A stretch of 64,000 nt of DNA from Paraburkholderia fungorum (GCF_003610895.1 NZ_MCAS01000023.1:124001-188000), one strand, 5' to 3'; counted from the stretch's first letter, positions 25,320 to 35,103 are shown. The notes: generated by a model from the letters alone, not told the origin. Numbers and translations are program-made.

Positions 25320-26306
25320 ATGACCTGCGCGAGTCTCGAGTCAGCAATGCTGCGCTGGGTGCACGCACCGAACAAGGGTACGCGTCGCATCGCAATACTG
25401 ATGTTCAACGACTGCTCGCTGCAAGGCGCGGGCGTGGTTGCCGAGGTGTTCCAGGCTGCGAACGAACTGGCATCGTCCGGTTCGGGCGGCGGCTTGTATG
25501 ACGTTTCCTTCCTGTCGGCGGACGGCGGCATGGTGACCTCGTCATCGGCACTGCGGGTCTGGACCGACGGACTCGACGCGCGGCACTACGGCGGCTTCGA
25601 CGCGCTGTATGTCGCCGGCGGCAAAGGCGCATTCGCCGCAGCCGGCGACGAGCGCCTGATCGCGTGGTTACGGCGCGTTCGCCGTAACACCGGCATGATC
25701 CGGCCGATCGCCGAAGGGCGCGCACTGCTGGAAGCGGCCTACGTGCCGGACAGCAGGGAGAGTGGAGATTTCCACCAGCCGCAGTCGATCTCGTCGCGCC
25801 AGAGCGAACAGAACGGCGATGCGGGCGACCGCCTTGAATCGATGAGAAGCGCGCTCGCCATGATCAAGCGCGATCTCGGCGGCGCGACCGCCCGCACCGT
25901 GGCCGAGCGCCTGCTCGCGGACTCCTGCTCGAACCTCGCGCCGCTGCTTGGCGAGGACGGCGGTCTGAGTCCGGGCGACAAAGTGCGTGCGGCGGCCCGT
26001 TGGCTGCAAGAAAATTGCCAGCAGTCCATTTCGATTGCCGATGCGGCCCAGTTCGCCGCGATGAGCGAGCGCAACTTCCTGCGCCGCTTCAAGATGGAAA
26101 TGGGCATCACGCCCTCGAGTTTCCTGCTGCATGAGCGCCTCGCGGTGACCTGCAGTCTGCTGACCGAGTCGGAGTTGCCGGTAGACAAAATCGCGCGGCG
26201 CACCGGTATGGGGAATGGTGACCGCCTCGCGAAGGTGTTCCGCAAGCGGATGAGAATTTCTCCCACAGAGTTCCGGATTCAAAGCCGCCGTATGGTCGGC
26301 GGATAG
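25320..26306 (+). CDS. GlxA-like (DJ-1/PfpI plus AraC) regulator, probable EPS regulator
   Basis: I start at the ATG at 25320, 6 nt after GAGAGG; the ATG at 25314 touches that site. The 328 residues comprise a DJ-1/PfpI-like domain (about 18-140: RRIAILMFNDCSLQGAGVV, VYDVSFLS-like YDVSFLSADGG, DALYVAGGKGAF). A Gln/Ser-rich linker and an AraC double helix-turn-helix (about 220-325: SIADAAQFAAMSERNFLRRF, ITPSSFLLHERL, PVDKIARRTGMGNGDRLAKV) follow. The usual CTGAF-type cysteine loop is replaced by NTGMIRPIAEGRALLEAA and the TTHW segment is missing, so the sensor domain is degenerate. It is followed by manC on the same strand after 112 bp, suggesting control of the EPS operon. Confidence 0.85.
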   Translation: MTCASLESAMLRWVHAPNKGTRRIAILMFNDCSLQGAGVVAEVFQAANELASSGSGGGLYDVSFLSADGGMVTSSSALRVWTDGLDARHYGGFDALYVAGGKGAFAAAGDERLIAWLRRVRRNTGMIRPIAEGRALLEAAYVPDSRESGDFHQPQSISSRQSEQNGDAGDRLESMRSALAMIKRDLGGATARTVAERLLADSCSNLAPLLGEDGGLSPGDKVRAAARWLQENCQQSISIADAAQFAAMSERNFLRRFKMEMGITPSSFLLHERLAVTCSLLTESELPVDKIARRTGMGNGDRLAKVFRKRMRISPTEFRIQSRRMVGG

Positions 26307-26418
26307 CCCGCGCGGTGCAAACCGGCCGGGCGCGTGTGAGCGTCCGGCGAGCCGTGTCTATTACGCAGTGCCTCAGTAAATGTTTCGTTTGCTTTACAGA
26401 ATTATAAGGAATGCGAAT

Positions 26419-27981
26419 ATGTTGACTAAGGGAGCTGAAAGCGCCGTGCCGGCCAAACCGGACGTCGCCCATGCCGGGGCCGCCGCAGCGCGTTGCGCGC
26501 GCATCGTCCCGGTCATTCTTGCCGGGGGCTCGGGCACGCGGCTGTGGCCGGTGTCGCGTGAAAATTATCCGAAGCAACTGATCGACGTGGTCGGTTCCGA
26601 CTCGCTGCTGCAGGCGACCGCACGCCGTATGGAGGGTTTTCCCGCCGGCTGGAGCGTCGATGTGTCACCGATCGTCGTGTGCGGCGAAGAACACCGCTTT
26701 GTGATCGCCGAGCAGCTTCTTGCGAACGGCATGGCCGCGCGCCTGATCGTCGAGCCCGCACGTCGCGATACGGCGCCGGCGCTGACGCTCGCGGCCTCGC
26801 TCGCGTGCGCGGAAGGCAACGACGCGATTCTTATCGTCATGCCGGCCGACCATTCGATTGCCGATGTGCCCGCGCTGCAAGGCGCGCTGGAATGCGCCGC
26901 GCGGTACGCGGAGCGGGGTGCGATTGCCACGCTGGGTGTGCCGCCCACGCGTCCCGATACAGGGTTTGGCTACATCCGCATCGGTGCTCAATTGTCTGAC
27001 GGTGGCCATGCGATCGACGGCTTCGTCGAGAAACCCGCTGAAGAAATTGCCACCCAGTATGTTGCCGCGGGCACGTACTGGTGGAACGCCGGGATCTTCG
27101 TCGTGCGGGCCAGTGTGTGGCTCGATACGCTCAGGCGCCTGCAGCCCGACATGCACACGGCCTGCGAACGCGCATTTGTGAACGGTCGCACGGAAGGCGC
27201 GCATTTCCGTCCGCTGACGGACGCTTTCCTGAGTTCGCCCGCTGACTCGATCGACTACGCGGTGATGGAGCGTCTCACTGACGTGAGCGGCGCGGACGTG
27301 ACCCAGCATGCGGACCATCAGGTGTCCGGCGCAACGCCCCCCGGCGTGGTGGTGCGGCTCGACGCCGGCTGGTCGGATCTTGGTTCCTGGGACGCCGTCT
27401 GGGCTGCGATGGAGAAGGACGCCAACGGCAATGCCGGACGCGGCCGCGTGACGTTCGAAGGCGCGGTGTCGAGCTACGCGCATTCCGAGGGCCGGCTGGT
27501 TGCCTGTGTCGGCACCACCAATGTGGTGGTGGTCGAAACGGCCGACGCGGTGCTGGTGGTCGACCGTTCACACGTGCAGGACGTCAAGGGTCTCGTCTCG
27601 CGCATCAAGGCGCAGCACGCTCCCGAAGCCGATGCGCACCGCAAGGTGCGCCGCCCCTGGGGTTTCTACGATTCCATCGACCACGGCGAACGCTTCCAGG
27701 TGAAGCGCATCGTCGTGACGCCCGGCGCGAAGCTTTCACTGCAACTGCATCACCACCGCGCCGAACACTGGGTCGTGGTGCGCGGTACGGCGCTCGTCAC
27801 GCGCGGCGAAGAGCAGTTCCTGCTGAGCGAAAACGAGTCGACTTACATTCCGATCGGCACACGCCACCGGCTCGAGAACCCCGGAAAAGTGCCGCTCGAA
27901 ATCATTGAAATCCAGTCAGGCACCTATCTCGGTGAAGACGACATTGTGAGGTTCAACGACAACTACGGCCGCTGCTCCTAA
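26419..27981 (+). CDS. manC: Mannose-1-phosphate guanylyltransferase / mannose-6-phosphate isomerase (bifunctional)
   Basis: 520 residues from the ATG at 26419 (AAGGA 8 nt upstream), full length for the type II bifunctional enzyme. The guanylyltransferase part has the pyrophosphorylase signature ILAGGSGTRLWPVSRENYPK near residue 33. It continues with VMPADHSI and GYIRIGAQ, then FVEKPAEE with WWNAGIFV. The C-terminal cupin (about 405-515) has RRPWGFYDSIDHG, the metal-binding QLHHHRAEHWVVV and IPIGTRHRLENPG of type II phosphomannose isomerase. It makes GDP-mannose, the precursor of GDP-fucose via Gmd and Fcl downstream. It heads the main + strand EPS operon, 57 bp before the priming transferase. 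Confidence 0.95.
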   Translation: MLTKGAESAVPAKPDVAHAGAAAARCARIVPVILAGGSGTRLWPVSRENYPKQLIDVVGSDSLLQATARRMEGFPAGWSVDVSPIVVCGEEHRFVIAEQLLANGMAARLIVEPARRDTAPALTLAASLACAEGNDAILIVMPADHSIADVPALQGALECAARYAERGAIATLGVPPTRPDTGFGYIRIGAQLSDGGHAIDGFVEKPAEEIATQYVAAGTYWWNAGIFVVRASVWLDTLRRLQPDMHTACERAFVNGRTEGAHFRPLTDAFLSSPADSIDYAVMERLTDVSGADVTQHADHQVSGATPPGVVVRLDAGWSDLGSWDAVWAAMEKDANGNAGRGRVTFEGAVSSYAHSEGRLVACVGTTNVVVVETADAVLVVDRSHVQDVKGLVSRIKAQHAPEADAHRKVRRPWGFYDSIDHGERFQVKRIVVTPGAKLSLQLHHHRAEHWVVVRGTALVTRGEEQFLLSENESTYIPIGTRHRLENPGKVPLEIIEIQSGTYLGEDDIVRFNDNYGRCS

Positions 27982-28038
27982 CAGCGCGCCAGGGATCATC
28001 TGCGGAAAAGAACGAACGGCCAGAACGAGGTAAGCAAA

Positions 28039-29424
28039 ATGCGCAAGTTTCAGGATCTGCTCGCGCGAGTTTTCGATGTCGCATTGGTGCTCGCGGGGGC
28101 GTCGGTGGCGTCGCAAATCCGCTTTGAGTACCTCGCTCAATCGGGGTTCTATTGGGCGCTCGTGATGTTTTCCGCCGCCTTTGCGCTGGCTATCTTTCCG
28201 GCGTTCGGCGTGTATGAATCGTGGCGCGGCCGCTCCAAGCTCTCGCTCGCCGGCCAGGTGTCGCTGGCATGGCTGATGGTGCAGGGCAGCGCGCTAGTAT
28301 TGATGTATTCGCTGCACCGTACCGACTTCGTCTCGCGTCTGTGGTTCTCGTACTGGACCGCGGTGACGGGCGGCCTCCTGATCTCCTACCGGCTGATCGC
28401 GCACGCCGTGCTGGCGCGCGCACGCAGTGCCGGCCTGAATCTGCATCAGGTCGCGATAGTCGGCAGCGGTTCGCAGTGCGACGCGATCATCCGCCGGATC
28501 GAGTCGGCGCCGACTACCGGTTTTCGCGCCGCGGCCGTCTACAACACGCATCCGGACGTGTCGTCCGTCACGAGCTCGCGCGTGCCGGTATTCGACACCG
28601 TGGATGCGCTTGCCGGCTACATCCGCACCAACGACGTGCACGAGCTCTGGCTGATGCTATCGCTTGCCGAGGAGCCGCTGATCTGCTCGCTGATCGGCGA
28701 GTTTCGCGACGACCTGGTGAATATCCGCTTTATGCCGGACGTGCGCAGTCTCGCGCTCTTCGAAGGCAGCGGCGTGATCGATCTGCTCGGCGTGCCGGCG
28801 ATCAACCTGGTCGCCTCGCCGCTGTCCGCGAGTTCGATGCTAAAAAAGGAAATCTTCGACCGCCTGTTCGCCGCGACGGCGTTGATCGGACTGGCTCCGA
28901 TCCTGCTCGGCATCGCGATCGCGGTGAAGCTCTCGTCGCGTGGACCGGTGTTCTTCAGACAGAAGCGTAAAGGCGCGGATGGACGCGTTTTCACGATCTA
29001 CAAATTCCGCTCGATGCGGTTGCACATCGAGGAAAAAGGCACGCTCAGGCAGGCCACGCGCAACGATGCGCGCGTCACCAAAGTCGGTGCATTTCTACGC
29101 CGCACGAGCCTCGATGAACTGCCGCAATTTTTCAACGTGTTGCGTGGCGACATGTCGGTCGTTGGACCGCGTCCCCATGCACTCGAGCACGACGACCTCT
29201 ATCAGAAGGTGGTCGCGGGCTACATCAATCGCTATCGGATCAAGCCGGGCATTACGGGTTGGGCGCAGATCAACGGCTTTCGTGGCGAAACCGACCGCAT
29301 CGAGAAGATGGAGCGTCGCGTCGAACATGACCTGTACTACCTGGGGCATTGGTCGTTCGCGCTCGATATGCGGATTATCGGCGCGACGATTGTCGCCGGA
29401 CTGGTGCATCGAAACGCTTACTAA
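28039..29424 (+). CDS. Undecaprenyl-phosphate sugar-phosphate transferase (WcaJ/BceB type)
   Basis: 461 residues, good ribosome site (GAGG). Four to five N-terminal membrane helices (about 10-125) precede a nucleotide-binding-fold middle region (VAIVGSGSQCDAIIRRIE). The C-terminal bacterial-sugar-transferase domain starts near KEIFDRLFAATALIG (about 270). It has a further membrane segment, then VFFRQKRKGADGRVF, YKFRSMR, the catalytic-face RRTSLDELPQFFNVLRGDMS and VGPRPHALEHD. It attaches the first sugar phosphate, usually glucose, to undecaprenyl phosphate and so starts each repeat unit. The size matches polyisoprenyl-phosphate hexose-1-phosphate transferases of colanic and cepacian clusters. 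Confidence 0.95.
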   Translation: MRKFQDLLARVFDVALVLAGASVASQIRFEYLAQSGFYWALVMFSAAFALAIFPAFGVYESWRGRSKLSLAGQVSLAWLMVQGSALVLMYSLHRTDFVSRLWFSYWTAVTGGLLISYRLIAHAVLARARSAGLNLHQVAIVGSGSQCDAIIRRIESAPTTGFRAAAVYNTHPDVSSVTSSRVPVFDTVDALAGYIRTNDVHELWLMLSLAEEPLICSLIGEFRDDLVNIRFMPDVRSLALFEGSGVIDLLGVPAINLVASPLSASSMLKKEIFDRLFAATALIGLAPILLGIAIAVKLSSRGPVFFRQKRKGADGRVFTIYKFRSMRLHIEEKGTLRQATRNDARVTKVGAFLRRTSLDELPQFFNVLRGDMSVVGPRPHALEHDDLYQKVVAGYINRYRIKPGITGWAQINGFRGETDRIEKMERRVEHDLYYLGHWSFALDMRIIGATIVAGLVHRNAY

Positions 29425-29491
29425 GTAGTTAACAAGCACGCTGGGCGCTCCCTCCCCCGAGGACGGTTCCCTGGCGCAAGGAGGAAACACC

Positions 29492-30634
29492 ATGAGCTCG
29501 CTTGGTTTACGCACGGGAAGTCTCGTGATTCTCACCGCTACTGCAGCACTGTTTTCCGGATGCGGGTCCGTACCAGGGCAACGCATGATCACGCCAGCCG
29601 CGATTCAGGACACGGGTGGCGATTACAGCACGGAACCCTCGGCACAACAGCAGATAGCGATTACCGATATCAATCTCGCGCTGCTGCGCAAGATGAAGGC
29701 AGAGCAGACGTCCGCCGCGTTGCCGCCGCAGACGCTCGCGCTGTTCGGCAAACCGACGGCGTACAAGGTCGGTCCCGGCGACGTGCTGCAAATCGTCGTA
29801 TGGGATCACCCGGAACTCGCTGCCGCGCTTGGCCAACCGGCACAGAACACGAAACCGACCGATGCCGCGCCCGGTTTTCTGATCGACGAAAACGGCGACG
29901 TCCAGTTCCCGTATGCGGGCACCTTGCACGTGGCTGGCAAGGACGTCGCATCGATCCAGAGGGAGCTGCATAAGCGTCTGAGCAACGTGTATCAGAAGCC
30001 GGAAGTGACGGTGCGGGTGGCCTCGTTCCGTAATGCTCAGGTGTATGTGGACGGCGAAGTGCGCACGCCGGGCGCGCAATCGCTCAACGACATTCCGATG
30101 TCGCTCACGAGCGTGATCAACCAGGGCGGCGGCTTCAGTGCCAACGCGGACCGCAGCCGGGTTGAACTGATCCGCAACGGCGTGACGTATCCGCTCAACG
30201 TGGACGACATGATCAAGCGCGGCCGCAATCCGTCGGACATCTACCTTCAGGCCGGCGACATCGTGCGCGTGGCTTCGCGCGAAGACAGCGGCGTCTACGT
30301 GATGGGCGAAGTCAACAAACCGGCGACTATCCAGCCGATGCGTAACGGCTCGCTGACGCTTTCACAGGCTATTTCCGACAGCGGCAGCTTCGACTCGAAC
30401 ACCTCGGCACCGCGGCAGTTGTTCGTGATCCGCAATTCGACCAGTGAAACGCCGGAGGTCTATCACCTCGATGCGACCTCGCCGGTGTCCATGCTGCTCG
30501 CCAATCAGTTCGAGCTTCAGCCGAAGGACGTCGTGTATGTCGGTCAAGGCGGATTGGTCCGCTTCAACCGTGTGTTGAACCTGCTGCTGCCGGCGATCAA
30601 CGCGGCTGTGACGGGGGCAGTTCTCGCGAAATAA
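29492..30634 (+). CDS. wza: Outer-membrane polysaccharide export lipoprotein (Wza family)
   Basis: 380 residues behind an excellent ribosome site (AAGGAGG). A lipoprotein signal ends at C24 (AALFSGC). The polysaccharide export domain starts near YKVGPGDVLQIVVWDHPE (about 90) and includes FLIDENGDVQFPYAG. It is followed by SLBB-type repeats (VYVDGEVRTPGAQ, VYVMGEVNKPATIQPM) and a C-terminal amphipathic helix region typical of the Wza octamer's outer-membrane barrel. It forms the export channel partnered with the Wzc kinase 50 bp downstream. Length is close to E. coli Wza. Confidence 0.95.
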   Translation: MSSLGLRTGSLVILTATAALFSGCGSVPGQRMITPAAIQDTGGDYSTEPSAQQQIAITDINLALLRKMKAEQTSAALPPQTLALFGKPTAYKVGPGDVLQIVVWDHPELAAALGQPAQNTKPTDAAPGFLIDENGDVQFPYAGTLHVAGKDVASIQRELHKRLSNVYQKPEVTVRVASFRNAQVYVDGEVRTPGAQSLNDIPMSLTSVINQGGGFSANADRSRVELIRNGVTYPLNVDDMIKRGRNPSDIYLQAGDIVRVASREDSGVYVMGEVNKPATIQPMRNGSLTLSQAISDSGSFDSNTSAPRQLFVIRNSTSETPEVYHLDATSPVSMLLANQFELQPKDVVYVGQGGLVRFNRVLNLLLPAINAAVTGAVLAK

Positions 30635-30684
30635 CAACCGTGCAACGTGACCTTGAACCGCCGCGCTTTGTTGGGTGACAAAAA

Positions 30685-32919
30685 ATGGCAATCAACTTCG
30701 AAAATCGCTACACCGACGTGTCCGGACCGGACGAGCTGCATTTGTCGGACTATCTGCGTACGATCGTGAGGGGCTGGCGCACGATCCTCGTGGTGACGTT
30801 GATCGCGCTCGCGCTGGGGTGCGCGTACGCGTTTCTCGCTCCGCCTACGTACCGGGCGGACGTGCTGTTCCACGTCGAGGACAAGACGGCCAATGCCAAC
30901 GCGAATGGCAAGGATTCCTTGCCGCCGCTCACGGGCATGTTCGACACCAAGCCCTCCACGGCGGCGGAAATCGAGTTGCTGAAGTCGCGGCTCGTCACCG
31001 AGGAAACGGTCAAGAAACTGCACCTCGATATTTCGGCTGCGCCGCGCACGCTGCCGCTGCTCGGCGGGATGATCGCGGGACTGGTGAACGGGCAGTGGGG
31101 CTTCAGGTTGCCGTCGTTCATCAATCTCTCGGGTTACGCATGGGGTAACGAGAGCATTGCCGTGTCGCAGTTCGACACGACGAAGGAACTCTACGACACG
31201 ACCTTCACCCTGGTTGCGGGCGAGGGCGGTTCGTACGTGCTGCGCGACAAGAACGGTATTGCGATTCTCTCCGGCCATGTCGGCGAGACCGTGCAAACCG
31301 ATACCGCCGACGGCCCGATCACGTTGCACGTCGACAAGCTGGTCGGCGCGCCCGGCGCGCGTTTCGAACTGGAGCGCGCTTCCACGCTGGGGACGGTGGA
31401 TCGCCTGCAAAAGGCGCTCGTGATCGCCGAAACCACCTTGCAATCAGGCGTGATCCGCACGAGTCTCGAAGGTGGTGATCCGGCGCTGACCGCGGCGATC
31501 GTCAACAGCATGGCGCGCGAATTCGTGCGTCAGGATGTGGAGAGCCGTTCGACCGAAGCGGAGCACATGCTGGCTTTCCTCGATCAGCAATTGCCCGGCT
31601 TGCGCAAGGAACTCGACGACGCCGAACAGCGCTACAACAAGTTCCGCAATCAGCACGGCACGGTCGATCTCGGTGAAGAAAGCCGTCTGCTGCTGCAACA
31701 GGTGGTCGACAACAAGACCAAGCTGCTCGATCTGCAGCAGCAACGCGCGGAGATGTCGCAGCGCTTTACGGCGAATCACCCGGCGGTGGCCGCGCTCGAC
31801 GCCCAGATCGCCGAATTGCAGAACGCGGCGGCCAGCATGAACCGCAGCGTCGCCGTGATGCCGGATACCGAGCAGACCGCGTTGCGCCTGCTGCGCGACG
31901 TGCACGTCGACACGGAGCTCTATACCAATCTGTTGAACAGCGCGCAGCAACTGCGCGTGGCGAAAGCCGGCCAGGTGGGCAACGTGCGTGTGGTGGACTT
32001 TGCCGAAACGCCTGATGAACCCGTGCGTCCGAAGCGCGTTCTGGCGATCCTGATCTCGCTGGGCGGTGGCTTGCTGCTCGGCATCATGCTGACCTTCTTC
32101 AAGCGCGCGATGTACGGCGGCGTGGAACGCCCGGACGAACTCGAAGCGGTACTCGGCGTACCGGTCTTCGCGATCGTGCCGCGCAGTCAGACCCAGTTGC
32201 GTTTGCAGGAAAACGTCATGCTGCGCCGTCGCGGACTTCACGTGCTTGCGCAGCAGGCGCCGGAAGATATCGCGGTCGAGGGCGTGCGCAATCTGCGGAC
32301 GTCGTTGCAGTTGTCGCTCGATCATGCCGAGAACAATGTCGTGATGATCACGGGTTCGCGTCCTGACGCCGGCAAGTCGTTCCTGTCGGTGAATCTGGCG
32401 GCGCTGGTGGCGTCGGCGAACAAGCGGGTGCTGATTATCGACGGCGATATGCGGCGCGGCGACGTCCATTCGCACTTCGGCATCGGTCATCAGCCAGGGC
32501 TCTCGGACGTGCTGAGCGGCGGCGATCTCGGCGCGATGATCCAGCGCGATGTGCTGCCCGGACTCGACGTGCTCGCCAAGGGCACGCTGCCCTCGCATCC
32601 GTCCGAACTGCTGATGAGCAAACGCTTCGAAACGATGCTCGAGGAACTGAAATCGCACTACGACATCGTGATCGTCGACACGCCGCCGGTGCTGGCCGTA
32701 ACCGACTCGACGGTGATCGGCAAGTACGCCGGCACGACGCTGCTGGTGGTGCGCCACGGCCGTCATCCGTTGAACGAAATTGCCGAAACCGCCAAGCGGC
32801 TGTTCAACGGCGGCGTATCGCTCAAGGGTGTTCTGCTCACCGACGTGCCTCAGGAAGGGGCATTCCTCGGTGCCGGCTATCAAGGCGGTTATTACGGCTA
32901 CGACAGCATCGCCGGCTAA
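30685..32919 (+). CDS. wzc: Polysaccharide co-polymerase / tyrosine autokinase (Wzc family)
   Basis: 744 residues. Two membrane helices (about 32-50 and 448-468) frame a large periplasmic domain with coiled-coil stretches. The cytosolic BY-kinase domain has Walker A GSRPDAGKSFLS (about 555), Walker A' VLIIDGDMRRG (about 583) and Walker B IVIVDTPPVLA (about 660). The C-terminus is a tyrosine cluster, GAGYQGGYYGYDSIAG, with four Tyr in the last 13 residues. Phosphorylation there controls chain length and export. No low-molecular-weight phosphatase (Wzb type) accompanies it in this window, unlike colanic or cepacian loci. Confidence 0.95.
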   Translation: MAINFENRYTDVSGPDELHLSDYLRTIVRGWRTILVVTLIALALGCAYAFLAPPTYRADVLFHVEDKTANANANGKDSLPPLTGMFDTKPSTAAEIELLKSRLVTEETVKKLHLDISAAPRTLPLLGGMIAGLVNGQWGFRLPSFINLSGYAWGNESIAVSQFDTTKELYDTTFTLVAGEGGSYVLRDKNGIAILSGHVGETVQTDTADGPITLHVDKLVGAPGARFELERASTLGTVDRLQKALVIAETTLQSGVIRTSLEGGDPALTAAIVNSMAREFVRQDVESRSTEAEHMLAFLDQQLPGLRKELDDAEQRYNKFRNQHGTVDLGEESRLLLQQVVDNKTKLLDLQQQRAEMSQRFTANHPAVAALDAQIAELQNAAASMNRSVAVMPDTEQTALRLLRDVHVDTELYTNLLNSAQQLRVAKAGQVGNVRVVDFAETPDEPVRPKRVLAILISLGGGLLLGIMLTFFKRAMYGGVERPDELEAVLGVPVFAIVPRSQTQLRLQENVMLRRRGLHVLAQQAPEDIAVEGVRNLRTSLQLSLDHAENNVVMITGSRPDAGKSFLSVNLAALVASANKRVLIIDGDMRRGDVHSHFGIGHQPGLSDVLSGGDLGAMIQRDVLPGLDVLAKGTLPSHPSELLMSKRFETMLEELKSHYDIVIVDTPPVLAVTDSTVIGKYAGTTLLVVRHGRHPLNEIAETAKRLFNGGVSLKGVLLTDVPQEGAFLGAGYQGGYYGYDSIAG

Positions 32920-32941
32920 GGGCGCTGGAGGTTGATGCCGC

Positions 32942-32964
32942 AGCGGCTCCGCCACGGAGCCGCT
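32942..32964 (+). other. GC-rich hairpin between wzc and gmd
   Basis: AGCGGCTCCG (32942-32951) and CGGAGCCGCT (32955-32964) pair perfectly over a 3-nt loop. There is no T-run, so it may attenuate or stabilise the transcript rather than end it. Confidence 0.6.
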
Positions 32965-33019
32965 TACCCGATCGTGCCGTCAAACCGGCATCGCAACGTT
33001 CTACGAGGGAGAGAGCTCC

Positions 33020-34138
33020 ATGAAACGCAAGGTCGCGCTGATCACCGGCATTACTGGACAGGACGGGTCGTATCTTGCCGAGCTGCTGCTCAGCAAGAAC
33101 TACGACGTGCATGGCATCAAACGCAGGTCATCTCTGTTCAACACAGACCGGATCGATCACCTCTATCGCGACCCCCACGACCCGGATCAGCGGCTCTTTC
33201 TGCACCATGCCGACCTGACCGACTCGACCAGCATCCTGCGCGTGATCCAGCGCGTGGAGCCGGACGAAATCTACAACCTCGCGGCGCAGAGCCACGTGGC
33301 GGTCTCGTTCGAGGAGCCGGAATACACGGCCAACGCGGACGGCCTCGGCGCGCTGCGCATTCTCGAGGCGATCCGGATTCTCGAACTTCAGAACAAGACG
33401 CGCTTTTACCAGGCGTCCACCTCGGAGCTGTACGGCCTCGTGCAACAGGTGCCGCAGTCCGAGACCACGCCGTTCTATCCGCGCAGTCCGTACGCAGTCG
33501 CCAAGCTGTTCGCTTACTGGACCACGGTCAATTATCGCGAAGCGTATGGGCTCTACGCGTGTAACGGGATTCTGTTCAATCACGAATCGCCGGTGCGCGG
33601 CGAGACCTTCGTGACACGCAAGATCACGCGCGCCGTGGCGCGCATTGCGGTCGGCATGCAGAAGACCCTGTATCTCGGCAATCTCTCGGCGCTGCGCGAC
33701 TGGGGTCATGCGCGCGACTACGTGGAGATGCAATGGCGCATGCTGCAGCAGGAGCAGCCGGAGGACTACGTCATCGCCACCGGTGTGCAGTACAGCGTGC
33801 GGGAATTCGTTCAGCATGCCGCCGCCGAGCTGGGTGTGACCGTGCGTTTCGAAGGCGCCGGCGTGGATGAAATCGGGATCGTCGAGAAGGTGGAGGGGCG
33901 CGAGATCAAGATGTCGCCTGGCGACGTGATCGTGCGTGTCGATCCACGCTACTTCCGGCCGGCCGAAGTCGAGACGCTGCTGGGCGATCCCTCGAAAGCG
34001 CATGCGAAGCTCGGCTGGCAACCGACCACTCCGTTCAGCGCACTGGTCAAGGAAATGGTGCGCTCGGACTATCAGATTGCCAGACGTGATGCGCTTGTCA
34101 CGCTGGCCGGTTTCACGGCGCTGGAACATCACGAGTAA
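33020..34138 (+). CDS. gmd: GDP-mannose 4,6-dehydratase
   Basis: 372 residues with a strong ribosome site (GAGGGAGAGAG). An extended SDR with the cofactor motif ITGITGQDGSYLAELLL at the N-terminus, GIKRRSSLFNTDRIDHLY, and NLAAQSHVAVSFEEPEYTA. The catalytic triad region has STSELYG and Y158xxxK162 (SPYAVAKLFAYW). FNHESPVRGETFVTRKI is diagnostic of Gmd. It converts GDP-mannose to GDP-4-keto-6-deoxymannose, the substrate of Fcl 5 bp downstream. Length and motifs are complete. Confidence 0.97.
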   Translation: MKRKVALITGITGQDGSYLAELLLSKNYDVHGIKRRSSLFNTDRIDHLYRDPHDPDQRLFLHHADLTDSTSILRVIQRVEPDEIYNLAAQSHVAVSFEEPEYTANADGLGALRILEAIRILELQNKTRFYQASTSELYGLVQQVPQSETTPFYPRSPYAVAKLFAYWTTVNYREAYGLYACNGILFNHESPVRGETFVTRKITRAVARIAVGMQKTLYLGNLSALRDWGHARDYVEMQWRMLQQEQPEDYVIATGVQYSVREFVQHAAAELGVTVRFEGAGVDEIGIVEKVEGREIKMSPGDVIVRVDPRYFRPAEVETLLGDPSKAHAKLGWQPTTPFSALVKEMVRSDYQIARRDALVTLAGFTALEHHE

Positions 34139-34143
34139 GAGCG

Positions 34144-35103
34144 ATGAACAAACAAGCACGCATCTTCGTTGCGGGCCACCGTGGCATGGTCGGTTCGGCG
34201 TTGGTCCGGCGGCTGAATGCCGAGGGTTACCACAACGTTGTCACGCGTTCGAGAGCGGAACTCGATCTCACGGATCAGGCCGCCGTGAACGCGTTCTTCG
34301 AGCGCGAAAAGATCGATGTGGTACTGCTCGCGGCCGCCCGGGTGGGCGGCATTCTGGCCAATGCGTCGCGGCCGGGTGAGTTCATCTACGACAACCTGGT
34401 GATCGAAACCAACGTAATCCATGCCGCGTATCGCGCACAGGTGGAGCGGCTGGTGTTTTTCGGTTCCTCGTGCATTTATCCGAAGCAATGTCCTCAGCCG
34501 ATCCGCGAAGAGTATCTGCTGAGCTCGCCGCTCGAACCGACCAACGACGCTTACGCGATTGCGAAGATCGCCGGTCTCAAGCTGTGCGAGGCGTACAACC
34601 GCGAATACGGCACACAGTACGTCTCGCTGATGCCGACCAATCTGTACGGCCCGAACGACAACTACGATCTGAACAGCAGCCATGTCTTGCCGGCGCTGCT
34701 GAGGAAGGCGCATGAGGCAAAAGTGAACGGCTCCCCGGCGCTGACGGTGTGGGGCTCCGGCACGCCGCGCCGCGAGTTCCTGCACGTCGACGATCTCGCC
34801 GCGGCAACGCTCTTTGTACTTGAGCACAACGTGATGGACGGCCTGTTCAACGTCGGCGTCGGAGAAGACCTGTCGATTCGCGAGCTGGCCGAATGCATCT
34901 GCAAGGTGGCCGGCTTCGAGGGCGATCTGGTATTCGACGCGTCCAAACCCGACGGCACGCCGCGCAAGCTGCTCGACGTATCGCGGCTCGCGGCCATGGG
35001 CTGGCAAGCGACCATTGGCCTCGACGAGGGTATCGCGTCCACCTATCGGGAATTCGTGGCAACACATGCCGGCTCGACACCGGCCGCCGCCCTGCAGGCC
35101 TGA
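34144..35103 (+). CDS. fcl: GDP-L-fucose synthase
   Basis: 319 residues. SDR epimerase/reductase with FVAGHRGMVGSALVRRL at the N-terminus, VLLAAARVGGILAN, and the active-site SSCIYPKQCPQPIREE. The YAIAK motif has Y137 and K141, and MPTNLYGPNDNYDLNSSHVL is the family hallmark. It performs the 3,5-epimerisation and 4-reduction that give GDP-L-fucose. Directly coupled to gmd (5-bp gap). Its presence predicts fucose in the exported polysaccharide. Confidence 0.97.
   Translation: MNKQARIFVAGHRGMVGSALVRRLNAEGYHNVVTRSRAELDLTDQAAVNAFFEREKIDVVLLAAARVGGILANASRPGEFIYDNLVIETNVIHAAYRAQVERLVFFGSSCIYPKQCPQPIREEYLLSSPLEPTNDAYAIAKIAGLKLCEAYNREYGTQYVSLMPTNLYGPNDNYDLNSSHVLPALLRKAHEAKVNGSPALTVWGSGTPRREFLHVDDLAAATLFVLEHNVMDGLFNVGVGEDLSIRELAECICKVAGFEGDLVFDASKPDGTPRKLLDVSRLAAMGWQATIGLDEGIASTYREFVATHAGSTPAAALQA

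Noticed and set aside
31444..32955. 503-codon minus-strand frame
   Set aside because: Antisense of wzc, whose Walker motifs are intact.
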